A stretch of DNA of 64,000 nt from Fictibacillus barbaricus (lineage in GTDB: Bacteria > Bacillota > Bacilli > Bacillales > Fictibacillaceae): contig NZ_BMCE01000002.1 of NCBI RefSeq assembly GCF_014635025.1, positions 62,001-126,000 of the forward strand, given 5' to 3'. The stretch's first letter is position 1. Each line of letters begins with the position of its first letter. Positions 45,321-54,678 of the stretch are shown piece after piece. Under the pieces are notes generated by a model. The model saw only the letters and a program-made list of their open reading frames with translations, was not told where the DNA came from and did not search any database. A program made the translations under genes and the position numbers.

Positions 45321-45932
45321 TTACTGATTTCCTTTCTTTACCCAATCAGCAACATTCACTGTACGTTTGGCTTGATGTTTAACAGCTGCTTGTACATCCT
45401 CAATCATTTTTCCGCTCTGATCTACTGTTACACTTGTTCCATATGGGTTACCACCTGCCCCAAAAGTAACGGGATCTGTATAACCTGGTGTTGCAACAAT
45501 CGCACCCCAGTGATACATAGTGGTATATAGAGATAATATAGTAGCTTCTTGACCACCATGAGGATTTTGAGCAGAAGTCATAGCACTCACAACTTTATTA
45601 ACAAGTTTGCCGTTAAACCAAAGGCCCCCTGTAGTATCTAAGAATTGTTTCATCTGAGATGGCATATTGCCAAAGCGAGTCGGAACACTAAAGATAATGG
45701 CATCTGCCCACTCTAGGTCTTTTAAACTAACTTCTGGAACATCCTTAGTTGCTTCGACATGGGCTTTCCATACAGGATTACCTTCAATCGCTGATTGTGG
45801 AGCGAGTTCAGGCACTTTTAACACCTTCACTTCCGCACCAACCTCTTTAGCCCCTTCCTCTGCCCATTTTGAAAGTTGATAGTTGGTTCCACCCATACTG
45901 TAATAAATGACCGCTAGATTTACATTTGACAT
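45321..45932 (-). CDS. wrbA: NAD(P)H:quinone oxidoreductase, WrbA type
   Basis: Flavodoxin-like FMN enzyme reducing quinones by two electrons, 203 residues. NLAVIYYSMGGTNYQLSKWA is the FMN phosphate loop; DAIIFSVPTRFGNMPSQMKQ and FTSAQNPHGGQEATILSLYT-type residues (here MTSAQNPHGGQEATILSLY) are WrbA-specific. The true start is ATG 45932 with AAGGAGAC 7 nt upstream, 17 codons inside the longest frame. Confidence 0.9.
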   Translation of the reverse strand: MSNVNLAVIYYSMGGTNYQLSKWAEEGAKEVGAEVKVLKVPELAPQSAIEGNPVWKAHVEATKDVPEVSLKDLEWADAIIFSVPTRFGNMPSQMKQFLDTTGGLWFNGKLVNKVVSAMTSAQNPHGGQEATILSLYTTMYHWGAIVATPGYTDPVTFGAGGNPYGTSVTVDQSGKMIEDVQAAVKHQAKRTVNVADWVKKGNQ

Positions 45933-46144
45933 AGTTTCTGTCTCCTTATATAGAAATTTAAAAACTTTGGATATTATAACCATTTCAACATCCTTCTTAT
46001 AGTTTCCTTCTAAGGGTAAATTAATAACACTTTAGTGCTACCGCTAATAAAGAGAATAATTTGATTTTAAAATAGTGCCCATGGAAATATAAAAAAAAGA
46101 GCACACATGTCATTTGTAAATATTTTGTGTGTTATATAAAAAAA

Positions 46145-46172
46145 GAACTGTTCCCCTCCTAGGGAGCAGTTC
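46145..46172 (-). terminator. hairpin terminator (minus-strand T-run)
   Basis: GAACTG-TTCCC ... GGGA-GCAGTTC; the minus-strand exit is TTTTTTT. No gene ends just before it, so it may end a short transcript from 46175-46285. Confidence 0.65.
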
Positions 46173-46285
46173 AATAGAAATTTCGTGATTACTTGTGTTT
46201 CATATACCCACTATGCTTCAACCGGTTTTATATTCTTCAATCTCTTGTTCTCTCCATTAATTGTGAAAATCCATTGATTAAGTAA

Positions 46286-46325
46286 AAAAGACAGACAGTT
46301 CTTGAATAAGAACACATCTGTCTTT
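46286..46325 (-). terminator. terminator of the VOC gene
   Basis: AAAAGACAGA ... TCTGTCTTTT with an inner GTTCTT/AAGAAC stem, beginning 4 nt from the stop codon. Confidence 0.75.
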
Positions 46326-46328
46326 TGA

Positions 46329-46691
46329 TTAACCTTTTATAAGAAATTCGTTACCTTCTTCATCGCTGAATGGTGCATATGTACCCCATTGCATTTCTTT
46401 TGGCTCTTCTTTAAATTCTACTCCATTTGCTTTCATCTTTTCATATGTTTCTAAAACATTATCACATTCAAATACAATGGATACTTTCTTATTCTCGAAG
46501 TCTTTCATCATTGACTTTGGATAAATAACTAAACGAGTTTTAGCATTTTGAGGGGCGACTTCGAGCCATACTGCTTCTGGCCCCATTGGGTGCTCGGAAA
46601 TTACCTCAAAGCCTGCTTTGTTTACCCAAAATTCCTTTGCTTTTTGTTGATTCTCAACATATACTGCAACAGTTCCTATATTCGTGATCAT
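46329..46691 (-). CDS. VOC family (glyoxalase-like) protein
   Basis: 120 residues: MITNIGTVAVYVENQQKAKE opens the first module and FSDEEGNEFLIKG closes the second. KEFWVNKAGFEV and WLEVAPQNAKTRLVIYP are typical. ATG 46691 with GGAGG upstream. Enzymatic role unknown; not the antibiotic-binding type by any visible hallmark. Confidence 0.88.
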   Translation of the reverse strand: MITNIGTVAVYVENQQKAKEFWVNKAGFEVISEHPMGPEAVWLEVAPQNAKTRLVIYPKSMMKDFENKKVSIVFECDNVLETYEKMKANGVEFKEEPKEMQWGTYAPFSDEEGNEFLIKG

Positions 46692-46805
46692 CAGAGATCC
46701 TCCTTAGTTAGTTCAATTAAAAGAAAACTACTTAATTACAACTTTATTTACCTTTTATTTTTCATCAAACTCAAACTTGTCTGCTATTCTTTTTAATTAT
46801 TTCCT

Positions 46806-47648
46806 TTACACTTTTTGTAATTCGATAAATGCTTGGTGAAGATTCCCTTTAACTTTTAACTTATCGGTATTCAGCCCTAAGGAAACCATGGTTTGTGCGA
46901 CTTCCGTACGAATACCTGTCAGGATTGTTTTAACCCCTAATAAAGATAACGCATCGATTACCCTAAACAATTGATCCGCCACCATTGTATCAATAATCAT
47001 AACTCCCGATACATCTATGATTAAATGTTCTAATCTTAATTTTATTGCTTGATTCAAAGTCTCCTCCATTAACAATTTAGCTCTTTCTGTATCAACGTTA
47101 CCGATTAAAGGCAATACGCCTGTTCCTTTCATTAAAGGAACAATTGGAACCGATAACTCTAGAAATGCTGACTTTGCTTGTTCAAGCACTTTCTGATAAG
47201 ATTGAACATAATTTAAACTAAAATGATAAACAGCGTGATCCAAAAGTGGATCGAAAATTTGAATAACATCAAAAATGGAAGCAGCCGACAGGCCTCGTGC
47301 CATAGCCTCTTCTTTAAGGACTTTCCAAATTAATTCGCGGTAATAACTCGTATCTTTTAACGCTTCATCAAGGGGAGCTCCCAGCTTAAACAGGTATTCT
47401 CCCGTCTCTTTACCCCATCGCTTTACTTTTTCGATAGAAGAACTTAGATCTAGATTGTTAATTAATGCTTCCCCGAAAAGAGAAATAAATGCAGCTCGCA
47501 TACTCAAAATCTGTGGCTCGATTTTCTGGAATTCTTCCTTTTGAGACTGGGTCATGAGCACTCCAGCCATCCGTTCCATATGGATTCGTTCTGCGAGTTC
47601 ATGCTTTCTGTTTATAATTATTTCCCCGAGTTGGTGTAATTCACTCAT
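46806..47648 (-). CDS. RsbR-type stressosome protein (RsbRD-like), globin-like sensor plus STAS
   Basis: 280 residues. The N-terminal non-heme globin domain (about 1-150) is followed by a C-terminal STAS domain (about 160-280): VLPLIGNVDTERAKLLMEET, LIIDVSGVMIIDTMVADQLF and TGIRTEVAQTMVSLGL. The Thr residues in IDT and in the TGIRTEVAQT loop correspond to the RsbT phosphorylation sites of RsbR paralogues. ATG 47648 with GGAGG 9 nt upstream. It should act in the stressosome that controls sigma-B; monocistronic as expected for orphan RsbR paralogues. Confidence 0.88.
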   Translation of the reverse strand: MSELHQLGEIIINRKHELAERIHMERMAGVLMTQSQKEEFQKIEPQILSMRAAFISLFGEALINNLDLSSSIEKVKRWGKETGEYLFKLGAPLDEALKDTSYYRELIWKVLKEEAMARGLSAASIFDVIQIFDPLLDHAVYHFSLNYVQSYQKVLEQAKSAFLELSVPIVPLMKGTGVLPLIGNVDTERAKLLMEETLNQAIKLRLEHLIIDVSGVMIIDTMVADQLFRVIDALSLLGVKTILTGIRTEVAQTMVSLGLNTDKLKVKGNLHQAFIELQKV

Positions 47649-47927
47649 ATTCTTATTCCTCCAAGGCCGTCTTAACCATTTTATAAACATTATATCCTAA
47701 AAAATTACATAGACGCTATAAGTTAATATGCGGTTGGAGAACCATCGCTTTAAGAAGTAATATTCATCGACGATTACACCCTAAACCTGACGGAACTACA
47801 ATGAGGGATTATACTTAGTACTTAAAAGAAAAAACTCTACGTTGAATTTAGGGGATTTTTGGTCTGTTTAAATCAAGTATATTAAAAACTGGTTTAACGA
47901 AGAATATCAAATCTTAGTAAGAAACAA

Positions 47928-47958
47928 AAAAGACTTTCAACCATGTTGAAAGTCTTTT
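47928..47958 (-). terminator. terminator of the Mn catalase gene
   Basis: AAAAGACTTTCAA, loop of five, TTGAAAGTCTTTT: 13 perfect pairs, 5 nt beyond the stop. Confidence 0.92.
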
Positions 47959-47963
47959 TATAT

Positions 47964-48818
47964 TTAACGATTCATATCTCCTAAACCAGGACTATGTTCG
48001 TTTGGCATTTCTGGCATTTCAGGCACTGGAAAGCCCTTAGGCGGTTCACTCACGAATAAATTGCCTTCATTTCTACTTGGTGATTCGCCTTGGAAGACTT
48101 CTGCGATCCGTGTGTGATCCAGTCTGAAATTAAACTGAGCATTATGGTATCCCAGCTCCACGTATTTACGACATTCCGGATACTTATTAATATCATAATT
48201 AGGTACAGGGAAAAGTTTTGCCCAATCCACTCCAAGGGTTTCTAACGCTTTCGCAAAAGCGTTCTGATGTGCATTATCACGGACGATTAAAAAAGCAAGA
48301 GTCTCTCTCATCGTTTGGTTTGAGCTCATCTCATAAATTCTTGTCTTTTGAAGAACACCCGTTGATTCCAATATTAAGTTGTTCAACAGATCCGCAATCA
48401 AGTTTCCATGATTATATACCCAAGAACCATTCCATGGATTACCGCCTGCGTCCACAGGGAGTGAACTCTGAGCTCCCATGATAAAATGATGTGGATTAGC
48501 ATGCTTGATTGCCTCATCAAGCGGAGCTCCATCAGAACCTGAATTACCTACTCCTGGTTCACCTGAACCATTAAGCAGTTGGTTAATCGTATTCTGAACC
48601 AGTTCAACATGGCTGATTTCTTCTAAGAATACTCCTCTTATTAAGTCGCGGTATTGTGTTTGTTTTCCACGAAAATTTGAACTTTGGAAGAAGTATTGCA
48701 TCATGGTACGCATCTCACCGAATTGACCGCCGAGTGTTTCTTGTAATACTTTTGCGGCAGCTGGGTCAGGTCGGTCAGTCTTAATCTCATTGATTAATTC
48801 TTGTTTGTAATAGTACAT
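47964..48818 (-). CDS. manganese catalase
   Basis: Dimanganese catalase, 284 residues, like B. subtilis YdbD. The ferritin-like bundle carries Glu/His ligands in LGGQFGEMRTMMQYFFQSSN (first Glu), LEEISHVELVQNTINQLL (E-x-x-H), LILESTGVLQKTRIYEM and VRDNAHQNAFAKALETLGVD (second E/H set). The C-terminal segment is rich in Pro and Met. ATG 48818 with AGAGAGG upstream. Detoxifies hydrogen peroxide; next to the RsbR-like gene, although no sigma-B promoter was verified. Confidence 0.93.
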   Translation of the reverse strand: MYYYKQELINEIKTDRPDPAAAKVLQETLGGQFGEMRTMMQYFFQSSNFRGKQTQYRDLIRGVFLEEISHVELVQNTINQLLNGSGEPGVGNSGSDGAPLDEAIKHANPHHFIMGAQSSLPVDAGGNPWNGSWVYNHGNLIADLLNNLILESTGVLQKTRIYEMSSNQTMRETLAFLIVRDNAHQNAFAKALETLGVDWAKLFPVPNYDINKYPECRKYVELGYHNAQFNFRLDHTRIAEVFQGESPSRNEGNLFVSEPPKGFPVPEMPEMPNEHSPGLGDMNR

Positions 48819-49008
48819 TAAAGAACCTCTCTTTTTTCATAATAGCTTTCAGATTAGAGTTTCTCCTGTACTCTTTGCCTTTATACCCAAATTTACCATA
48901 TACTGATACACACTTATATTTTGTGATACGTAGTCAAAATTGATAAAAAAAATACCCATTTATTTAAAAATGGGTATCTGAAAAATATAAGTCTAAATTA
49001 GCTCTAGA

Positions 49009-49254
49009 TTAGTCTTTTCTGTCATCTCTTCTTCTTCTGCCTAATAATCCAGCTAGACCAATTAAACCGAGCCATCCCCAATCCATATCATCATCGTTCT
49101 CATTATCATTTGTAGCAGCCACATCTCTTGTCATATTTGTATCAGTGAGATTGTCATTATTATCCGCTGCATTATTCCCATTAGTATTACACCCGAACAA
49201 AAGCCCAATTGAAAGAATAATTGAAGTAATTACTAATAATTTTTTTCGTAACAT
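49009..49254 (-). CDS. small lipoprotein with WGxxGxxG C-terminal segment
   Basis: 81 residues. Signal peptide with lipobox LLFGC (Cys about 22), an Asn/Asp-rich linker (NNAADNNDNLTDTN and NDNENDDD), then DWGWLGLIGLAGLLGRRRRD at the C-terminus: the WGxxGxxG-type hydrophobic segment plus Arg cluster found at the ends of many small Bacillus surface proteins. Start at ATG 49254 with AAAGGAG. Having both a lipobox and this C-terminal segment means two potential anchors. Function unknown. Confidence 0.8.
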   Translation of the reverse strand: MLRKKLLVITSIILSIGLLFGCNTNGNNAADNNDNLTDTNMTRDVAATNDNENDDDMDWGWLGLIGLAGLLGRRRRDDRKD

Positions 49255-49468
49255 TTTTTTAAATCTCCTTTTATTATTTTTATATTGCAGCATTATTCTT
49301 TCTTTTTTTCCAATTTTTTATACTAAGGATTCTCAAATGTAAGGTATACGAATGAAACAACAATCAAGGAATAAGTACAAATATATAAACTAATACTAAT
49401 ACCTGTGTTCTTTATCCTTTTTAAAGGAGTAAATCATGAATTATCAAAAGAAGATAAGGAGAGTTGTT

Positions 49469-49975
49469 ATGGGAATCTTAAGTGGAAATCCAAAGGACGA
49501 ACCGATGCATTATGGTGAGATATATGGAGCTTGGACACACCTTCTTACCAACCATGGGATGATCGCTGGCTATCAGGTATATGTTAATCACACAGGGGAT
49601 AGCGATCTGAAAAAATTAGTTGAAGAAGCGATTGAAGGACTTCAAAATGAGAATAAGCAGATCGAAGAATTACTGAAGGCAAATGGAATTGGATTACCAC
49701 CTGCTCCGCCTGAGCGTCCGGTAGCTAAATTAGAAGATATACCTCCTGGTGCAAGATTCCTTGATCCTGAAATCAGCGCATCTGTATCAAAGGATGTAGC
49801 AGCTGGTCTTGTGGCCTGTAGTTCGATGATTGGTCAGAGCATTCGTGAAGACATTGGGGTTATGTATGGTCAATTTCATTTAGCGAAGGCACAATTTGGT
49901 GTAAAGATGCTAAAGTTAAACAAAGAAAAAGGCTGGTTAGTACCCCCGCCTTTACAAGTAAAAGCAAGGGAATAA
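49469..49975 (+). CDS. DUF3231 family protein
   Basis: 168 residues from ATG 49469 (AAGGAGAG 5 nt upstream); a longer frame starts at 49436. MGILSGNPKDEPMHYGEIYG and WTHLLTNHGMIAGYQVYVNH are characteristic of DUF3231, a ferritin-like helical family common in sporulating Bacillaceae; many paralogues are sporulation-linked. Contains a Pro-rich turn LPPAPPERPVAKLEDIPPGA between two helical pairs. Function unknown. Confidence 0.88.
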   Translation: MGILSGNPKDEPMHYGEIYGAWTHLLTNHGMIAGYQVYVNHTGDSDLKKLVEEAIEGLQNENKQIEELLKANGIGLPPAPPERPVAKLEDIPPGARFLDPEISASVSKDVAAGLVACSSMIGQSIREDIGVMYGQFHLAKAQFGVKMLKLNKEKGWLVPPPLQVKARE

Positions 49976-50156
49976 AAAATCACGGAAGCAAAAGGTCTTC
50001 TTTGCCCTTACTTCTATCTATACTTTTCGGGTAACCAAATTCTGCCCGCTATTCTGCAAAATATATGGAGCAACGGACAGTTGGAACGATAATGGTTATT
50101 CAGCTTGAACAACTGTGGAAAAAGAAATAAACCTCATCAAGATGATGAGTAAACAA

Positions 50157-50189
50157 ACAGACCCCTTCTATTTGAAAGAAGGGGTCTGT
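50157..50189. terminator. bidirectional terminator
   Basis: ACAGACCCCTTCT, 7-nt loop, AGAAGGGGTCTGT; 13 perfect pairs between the convergent DUF3231 and PhnB-like genes. Confidence 0.85.
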
Positions 50190-50203
50190 TCTATTATTAA
50201 TAG

Positions 50204-50629
50204 TTAGTCTTGTTTGATGGTAGAAATTTGCCATTCAACACCGTATTTATCAGTAACTTGCCCATATGATGGGCTCCAGAATGTTTCTTGAAGCGGCATT
50301 CCCACTTTTCCGCCTTCTGAAAGTTTTTCGAAAACATTCTTTGCATCTTCTACGGTATCAATATGAATGGCAATATTTACTTGTGATCCTAGATTATACG
50401 GCATGCCAGGAAATGTATCAGAAAGCATCATAATCGTATCGCCTACTTTAAACTGAGCGTTCATCACTCGATCTTTTGCTTCACTAGGAATAGGGTGATT
50501 AGGATCTTCAGGCATATCCCCAAACGTTTGCATAGAAATTACTTCAGCATTCAATGCTTTTTCGTAAAATTTTACCGCTTCTTGTCCATTTCCGTTTGTA
50601 ACCACATAAGGATTAACTGCTACAATCAT
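50204..50629 (-). CDS. PhnB-like VOC family protein
   Basis: 141 residues: MIVAVNPYVVTNGNGQEAVK and FYEKALNAEVISMQTFGDMP, then VMNAQFKVGDTIMMLSDTFP and YGQVTDKYGVEWQIS. This is the PhnB/3-demethylubiquinone-methyltransferase-like branch of the VOC fold. Start ATG 50629 with AGAGGTG. Not a methyltransferase despite the family's legacy name; role unknown. Confidence 0.9.
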   Translation of the reverse strand: MIVAVNPYVVTNGNGQEAVKFYEKALNAEVISMQTFGDMPEDPNHPIPSEAKDRVMNAQFKVGDTIMMLSDTFPGMPYNLGSQVNIAIHIDTVEDAKNVFEKLSEGGKVGMPLQETFWSPSYGQVTDKYGVEWQISTIKQD

Positions 50630-50772
50630 CTTTGCACCTCTTCGTCTTATTTTTAGAATTAGGAACACTTGTTCGGTTCGATCTTATCATGAATCATCCA
50701 TGTTGCGCAATCTACTATTTAGTTCTATATATCATGTAGATATCCTTCGTACCATTTTCCTAAATTAATCAT

Positions 50773-50803
50773 AAAAAAAGAGAGCTATTACAGCCCTCTT
50801 TTT
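50773..50803 (-). terminator. terminator of the 5'-nucleotidase gene
   Basis: Minus strand: GAGGGCTGTAATAGCTCTC followed by TTTTTTTAT, immediately after the stop. Confidence 0.8.
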
Positions 50804-50807
50804 CTTC

Positions 50808-52811
50808 TTATCTTAAATCAATATTGTAAAATCCAAACCCTTTAGCGTCTAATCTATTTAGATAAGTAATCTTACCATCAGGACTTGCATACTTTTCGCC
50901 GTTTGGAGATGAAGTAAACGTTACGTTCGGAGTCCCGCTAACCGGTGCGATCGACCAGTTGTTATCTGCAGTCGGTGTAATTACTTTCATCTCAGTAATG
51001 TAATCCATTAAGATCTGACGGTTTTCATCAGCTGAGTCCACAACGTACTCGCTCCCTTTAACTCCCGGGAAGTTTCCGCCACCGCCTGCTCGGTAATTGT
51101 TTGTAACTACAATAAAATCTTGGTTCATATCTACAGGTTGTCCCTTATACGCTAGGTTGAGAATACGGCTGCTTTTTGGATTAACAACTGTGCCGTTTTT
51201 ATCGTACTTGGCAGGTTGAGTCACATCAATCTGATAATTAACGCCATCGATTACATCGAAGTTATATACAGGAAAACTGGAATCAAGCAATTCTTGTTCT
51301 TCTGTTTTACTTGGATCTATCGTCTTAAACTTGCCTGCTGACATTTCTAACCATTCTTTAACAACTGATCCTTTTACTTTAATAGCTTTAAGGGTGTTGT
51401 CGTATAGGTAGAGGTCACCAGCACTACGGATAGTTAAATCGCCTTTTTGAATCTCTGTAAACTCTTCCGCTCCGTTTCTTCCTGCTTTAAAAGGAGCACC
51501 AACAGATAGGATCGGTAGTTCCTTATATTCAGGTTTGTTTAAAGCAATATACTTTTCCACATACCACTTCTGTGCATTAGTTACAACTTGAACAGAGGGA
51601 TCATCTTGAACTAGTGCAAAGAAACTATGGATATCATCGGTTGTTGTTCCGATTGGCGTGTTTACATATTTGATAGTTGCTTCGTGAACACTTGTTACAG
51701 CATCAACTATTTGCTTATCGGGGGTAATACCGGTTTCAGTTACATTCCGTACTGATGATTGAGAATTAACGACCTTCCACTCACCTTTTACCTTTTTAAG
51801 TGTTAAGTCGATTAGTCCGAGCGAACCGCCGCCATAACCTGCTTGTACAGCGGGTACACCGTTTATGGTTCCTTTGGTATTATCTACTCCAGGTAGTACG
51901 TTGCCGCTTGCATCTTTAAACAATGCATCTAAACTCTTTAGATCTGGAGCAGGAAATACCTTGTGTGTATGTGAAAAAGTAATCGCACTGATTCCTTCTA
52001 CTTTACTCAAACCATACACAACATCTTCCGTGTTTGAAGTGCTTCCGTTAAATCCAGAGTGAGCTTGAGCGATAATAAGATCTGCTCCTTCTTCTTTCAT
52101 TAGTGGAATAAACTTTTCAGCACTTTCAATTATATTTTTTGTAATGACTTTTCCATCAAGATGCGATTTATCCCATTCGTTGATTTGAGGCGGCACAAAT
52201 CCGATATATCCAATCTTAATCACTTTTGTTCTGCCATTTTCGTCTTTTACTTTCTTATCCACAATCTTATAAGGTGTATATTTGTTAACATCATTGGTTG
52301 GGTCATTATCATGGTCATCCACATATACGTTAGCATTTACAAAAGGAAAGTTTGCATCGTCATACGTTTCATCCAAAAAATCTAATCCATAGTTAAACTC
52401 ATGGTTTCCTAACGTTGCCATGTCATAGCCCATTAGATTCATAGCTGTAATTGCCGGGTGAACTTCACCCTCTTTTAACGGCTCTACCTTTGCTTTATAT
52501 GTACCGAGCGGGGTGCCTTGAATAAGATCTCCGTTGTCAACTAAGACACTGTTTTGGCTGAATGTTAAATCAGCACGTGCTGATCTAACGAGTGAAGCTG
52601 TTTTAGCCAGTCCCACTTTTTCCGAAGCTGCATTTTTGTAATAATCAAAGTTAAGAAGATTCGTATGAATATCAGTAGTCTCCATGATTCGAAGATTTAC
52701 TTTCCTATCGTTTTTAGCCGGATTTTTTGCGTATGCAGTTCCAGCAATCGGTGCACCTATTAAACTTATTGCTAACGAAAGAGAAACTATTTTCTTATGA
52801 TTTATATTCAT
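50808..52811 (-). CDS. secreted 2',3'-cyclic-nucleotide phosphodiesterase / 5'-nucleotidase
   Basis: 667 residues with a Sec signal peptide (about 1-28, cleavage near AYAKN). The calcineurin-like phosphoesterase domain (about 35-320) shows the metal motifs TTDIHTNLLNFDYY, VLVDNGDLIQGTPLG, LGNHEFNYGLDFLD, IIAQAHSGF and ITFSHTHKVFP. The 5'-nucleotidase C-terminal domain (about 370-600) has the substrate region NYRAGGGGNFPG. ATG 52811 with AAGGGG 9 nt upstream; the longer frame to 52859 lacks a better site. Resembles the CpdB half of B. subtilis YfkN, for scavenging extracellular nucleotides. Confidence 0.92.
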   Translation of the reverse strand: MNINHKKIVSLSLAISLIGAPIAGTAYAKNPAKNDRKVNLRIMETTDIHTNLLNFDYYKNAASEKVGLAKTASLVRSARADLTFSQNSVLVDNGDLIQGTPLGTYKAKVEPLKEGEVHPAITAMNLMGYDMATLGNHEFNYGLDFLDETYDDANFPFVNANVYVDDHDNDPTNDVNKYTPYKIVDKKVKDENGRTKVIKIGYIGFVPPQINEWDKSHLDGKVITKNIIESAEKFIPLMKEEGADLIIAQAHSGFNGSTSNTEDVVYGLSKVEGISAITFSHTHKVFPAPDLKSLDALFKDASGNVLPGVDNTKGTINGVPAVQAGYGGGSLGLIDLTLKKVKGEWKVVNSQSSVRNVTETGITPDKQIVDAVTSVHEATIKYVNTPIGTTTDDIHSFFALVQDDPSVQVVTNAQKWYVEKYIALNKPEYKELPILSVGAPFKAGRNGAEEFTEIQKGDLTIRSAGDLYLYDNTLKAIKVKGSVVKEWLEMSAGKFKTIDPSKTEEQELLDSSFPVYNFDVIDGVNYQIDVTQPAKYDKNGTVVNPKSSRILNLAYKGQPVDMNQDFIVVTNNYRAGGGGNFPGVKGSEYVVDSADENRQILMDYITEMKVITPTADNNWSIAPVSGTPNVTFTSSPNGEKYASPDGKITYLNRLDAKGFGFYNIDLR

Positions 52812-53043
52812 GCCCTCTAACCCCTTTACAATAATTGAGACTGAAGCATCAGACCCCAAGTTATAATACCATTTCCATATTTTTTCTAATATAATCCAAA
52901 GTACCTAAAATGGATTCTGCTATAAGTTTGAACCATACTACACCACTTATTCTATTAAGCATATAAATATGGTATATTATTCCTTGTGAAGGTTGCTTAT
53001 TATAGCAATTTCATTCATATAAATAAATAGGAGGAACCCCCCA

Positions 53044-53295
53044 ATGGCAAAAACAAGATCAAAAAAATGGAGAGAAAAAATGATTCGTGAAGGTAAACGC
53101 AATCCTCATGCAGATCGGAGTACTTATGCAGCTGCAGAAATGTACAAAATAATGGCTACCAAAAAAACGAAGACAAAGAAAGATAAAATGAATCAAAACA
53201 AACATAAAGGACGGTTATCATATGCTAGATATAGCGATGGTAGTAACCGTTCTTTTTTTATGGTCTGTGCAACATCCACCAAAATCCCCTTCTAA
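53044..53295 (+). CDS. small basic Bacillaceae protein
   Basis: 83 residues, very basic: MAKTRSKKWREKMIREGKRN and MATKKTKTKKDKMNQNKHKG resemble a conserved small Bacillus protein family (YqkK-like) of unknown function. AGGAGG lies 8 nt before the ATG. The reading frame runs through what looks like an intrinsic terminator (53206-53259), so the last ~25 residues may be a neutral extension. No operon partner. Confidence 0.65.
   Translation: MAKTRSKKWREKMIREGKRNPHADRSTYAAAEMYKIMATKKTKTKKDKMNQNKHKGRLSYARYSDGSNRSFFMVCATSTKIPF
53206..53259 (+). terminator. terminator-like stem inside the 3' end of the small basic gene
   Basis: AAAGGACGGTTA ... TAACCGTTCTTTTTTT. It overlaps codons near the end of the ORF. 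Confidence 0.6.
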
Positions 53296-53446
53296 AAAGA
53301 CCTCCACAAATTCTAAAAAAGCCTTATTAAAAGCCTCCTCATTTTTGACCTACCTGAAAATCGTATACTTATAGGTTTATGCCGTGACAAGCCTTTCAAG
53401 TTTTACATATGGATAACTACTTGATAATAAACAGAAAGGCGATTCT

Positions 53447-54634
53447 ATGAAAATTCTTTTCCTTGAAAGTCATCCTATGTGGATTTATGGTTTACCATAT
53501 GGTTTAAAAGAGCTTGGTCACACGGTAATTATTTCAGGTCCAGTTAGCCGAGAGAATATTTTAGATATGATTGCTAAATATGAACCTGATTTGATTCTAT
53601 CTATGGGATGGACACCTGAGCATTCAAAAGAAAAACAACCTTGGATACGTGATGCCGCTAGGTCTGCAGATATACCTTTAGTTTACTGGTCCACTGAAGA
53701 CCCCCTTCACACAAAGAACTTTACCTTGCCTCTAATTTGTACCATGCAGCCTGATTTTGTGTTTACGGTCACGCGTACTTTATGTGAAACGTATGAAACA
53801 TTAGGAATTAAAGCAGCACACCTCGATTTTGGTTTTCATCCAAGAGTTCATAACCATGCGGGAACATATAGTAAATACACTGCTGATATTGCGGTTGTTG
53901 CAAACGCATATCCTGATTACCTTGAACAAAATCCTGATGTATTTCGTTCTGCTTCATTTAAAAATCTGATCTTGCCTCTATTAGAGAAGAAGATCCGAGT
54001 AGATTTTTGGGGCAATCATTGGCAGCAATTGTGTAGTCAATTAGGAATGCGTATCCCTTCAGATTGGTTCCATGGTTATCTCAATTATACGAAAGCTAGA
54101 AAAGTGTATAGCTCATCTAAAATCATTATAGGTTTGCAAAATTGTACAGACCAATTGTCTCAAAGAACTTTTGAGGTTCTCGGTTCAGGAGGTTGTCTCC
54201 TAACATCGGACACGGAAGCAGTTCGAGAAAAATTTGTTCCTGGACGTGATTTGATCGTCTCTTCCACACCAGAAGAAACGATCAAGAAAGTTAAATATTA
54301 TTTAAATAACTCAAAACAAAGAGAAGCCATTCGAAAAAATGGAATGACTGCTGTTAAACCACACTCTTACAAACATAGAGCTGAAGAAATGATTCAAGTA
54401 TTAATCAACAGAGGAATAATCAGCTCTAGACTAGAGTCAGAAGATACCGGTAAGTTAATTCATTACACGGAGGTACTTGAGAGAAGGTACAATCTTCATT
54501 ATGTTCGTTTTGGGGATACGTTAGGACAAATCTCTAAAAGATATAAAATTCCCTTACAACAGATCATGAAGATTAACAAATTTACATCTGATCAAATTTA
54601 TGCTGGCCAATTAATAAAAATCAATAAGAAATAA
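53447..54634 (+). CDS. CgeB/YkvP-like spore glycosyltransferase with C-terminal LysM
   Basis: 395 residues. The N-terminal DUF3880/CgeB-type half ([20 protein letters not shown]) is followed by the GT4-like C-terminal half ([40 protein letters not shown]). A LysM domain lies at about 348-394 ([20 protein letters not shown], ending AGQLIKI). The same fusion occurs in B. subtilis YkvP, a spore protein. LysM would tether the enzyme to spore peptidoglycan or cortex. Faces a convergent glycosyltransferase gene across a shared terminator. Acceptor unknown. Confidence 0.85.
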   Translation: MKILFLESHPMWIYGLPYGLKELGHTVIISGPVSRENILDMIAKYEPDLILSMGWTPEHSKEKQPWIRDAARSADIPLVYWSTEDPLHTKNFTLPLICTMQPDFVFTVTRTLCETYETLGIKAAHLDFGFHPRVHNHAGTYSKYTADIAVVANAYPDYLEQNPDVFRSASFKNLILPLLEKKIRVDFWGNHWQQLCSQLGMRIPSDWFHGYLNYTKARKVYSSSKIIIGLQNCTDQLSQRTFEVLGSGGCLLTSDTEAVREKFVPGRDLIVSSTPEETIKKVKYYLNNSKQREAIRKNGMTAVKPHSYKHRAEEMIQVLINRGIISSRLESEDTGKLIHYTEVLERRYNLHYVRFGDTLGQISKRYKIPLQQIMKINKFTSDQIYAGQLIKINKK

Positions 54635-54640
54635 GCTAAT

Positions 54641-54678
54641 AAAAAAAACAGACCGCTTTACAAACGGCCTGTTTTTTT
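54641..54678. terminator. bidirectional terminator between the two glycosyltransferase genes
   Basis: AAACAG-CCG ... CGG-CTGTTT stem with A8 and T8 runs on the two sides. Confidence 0.8.
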
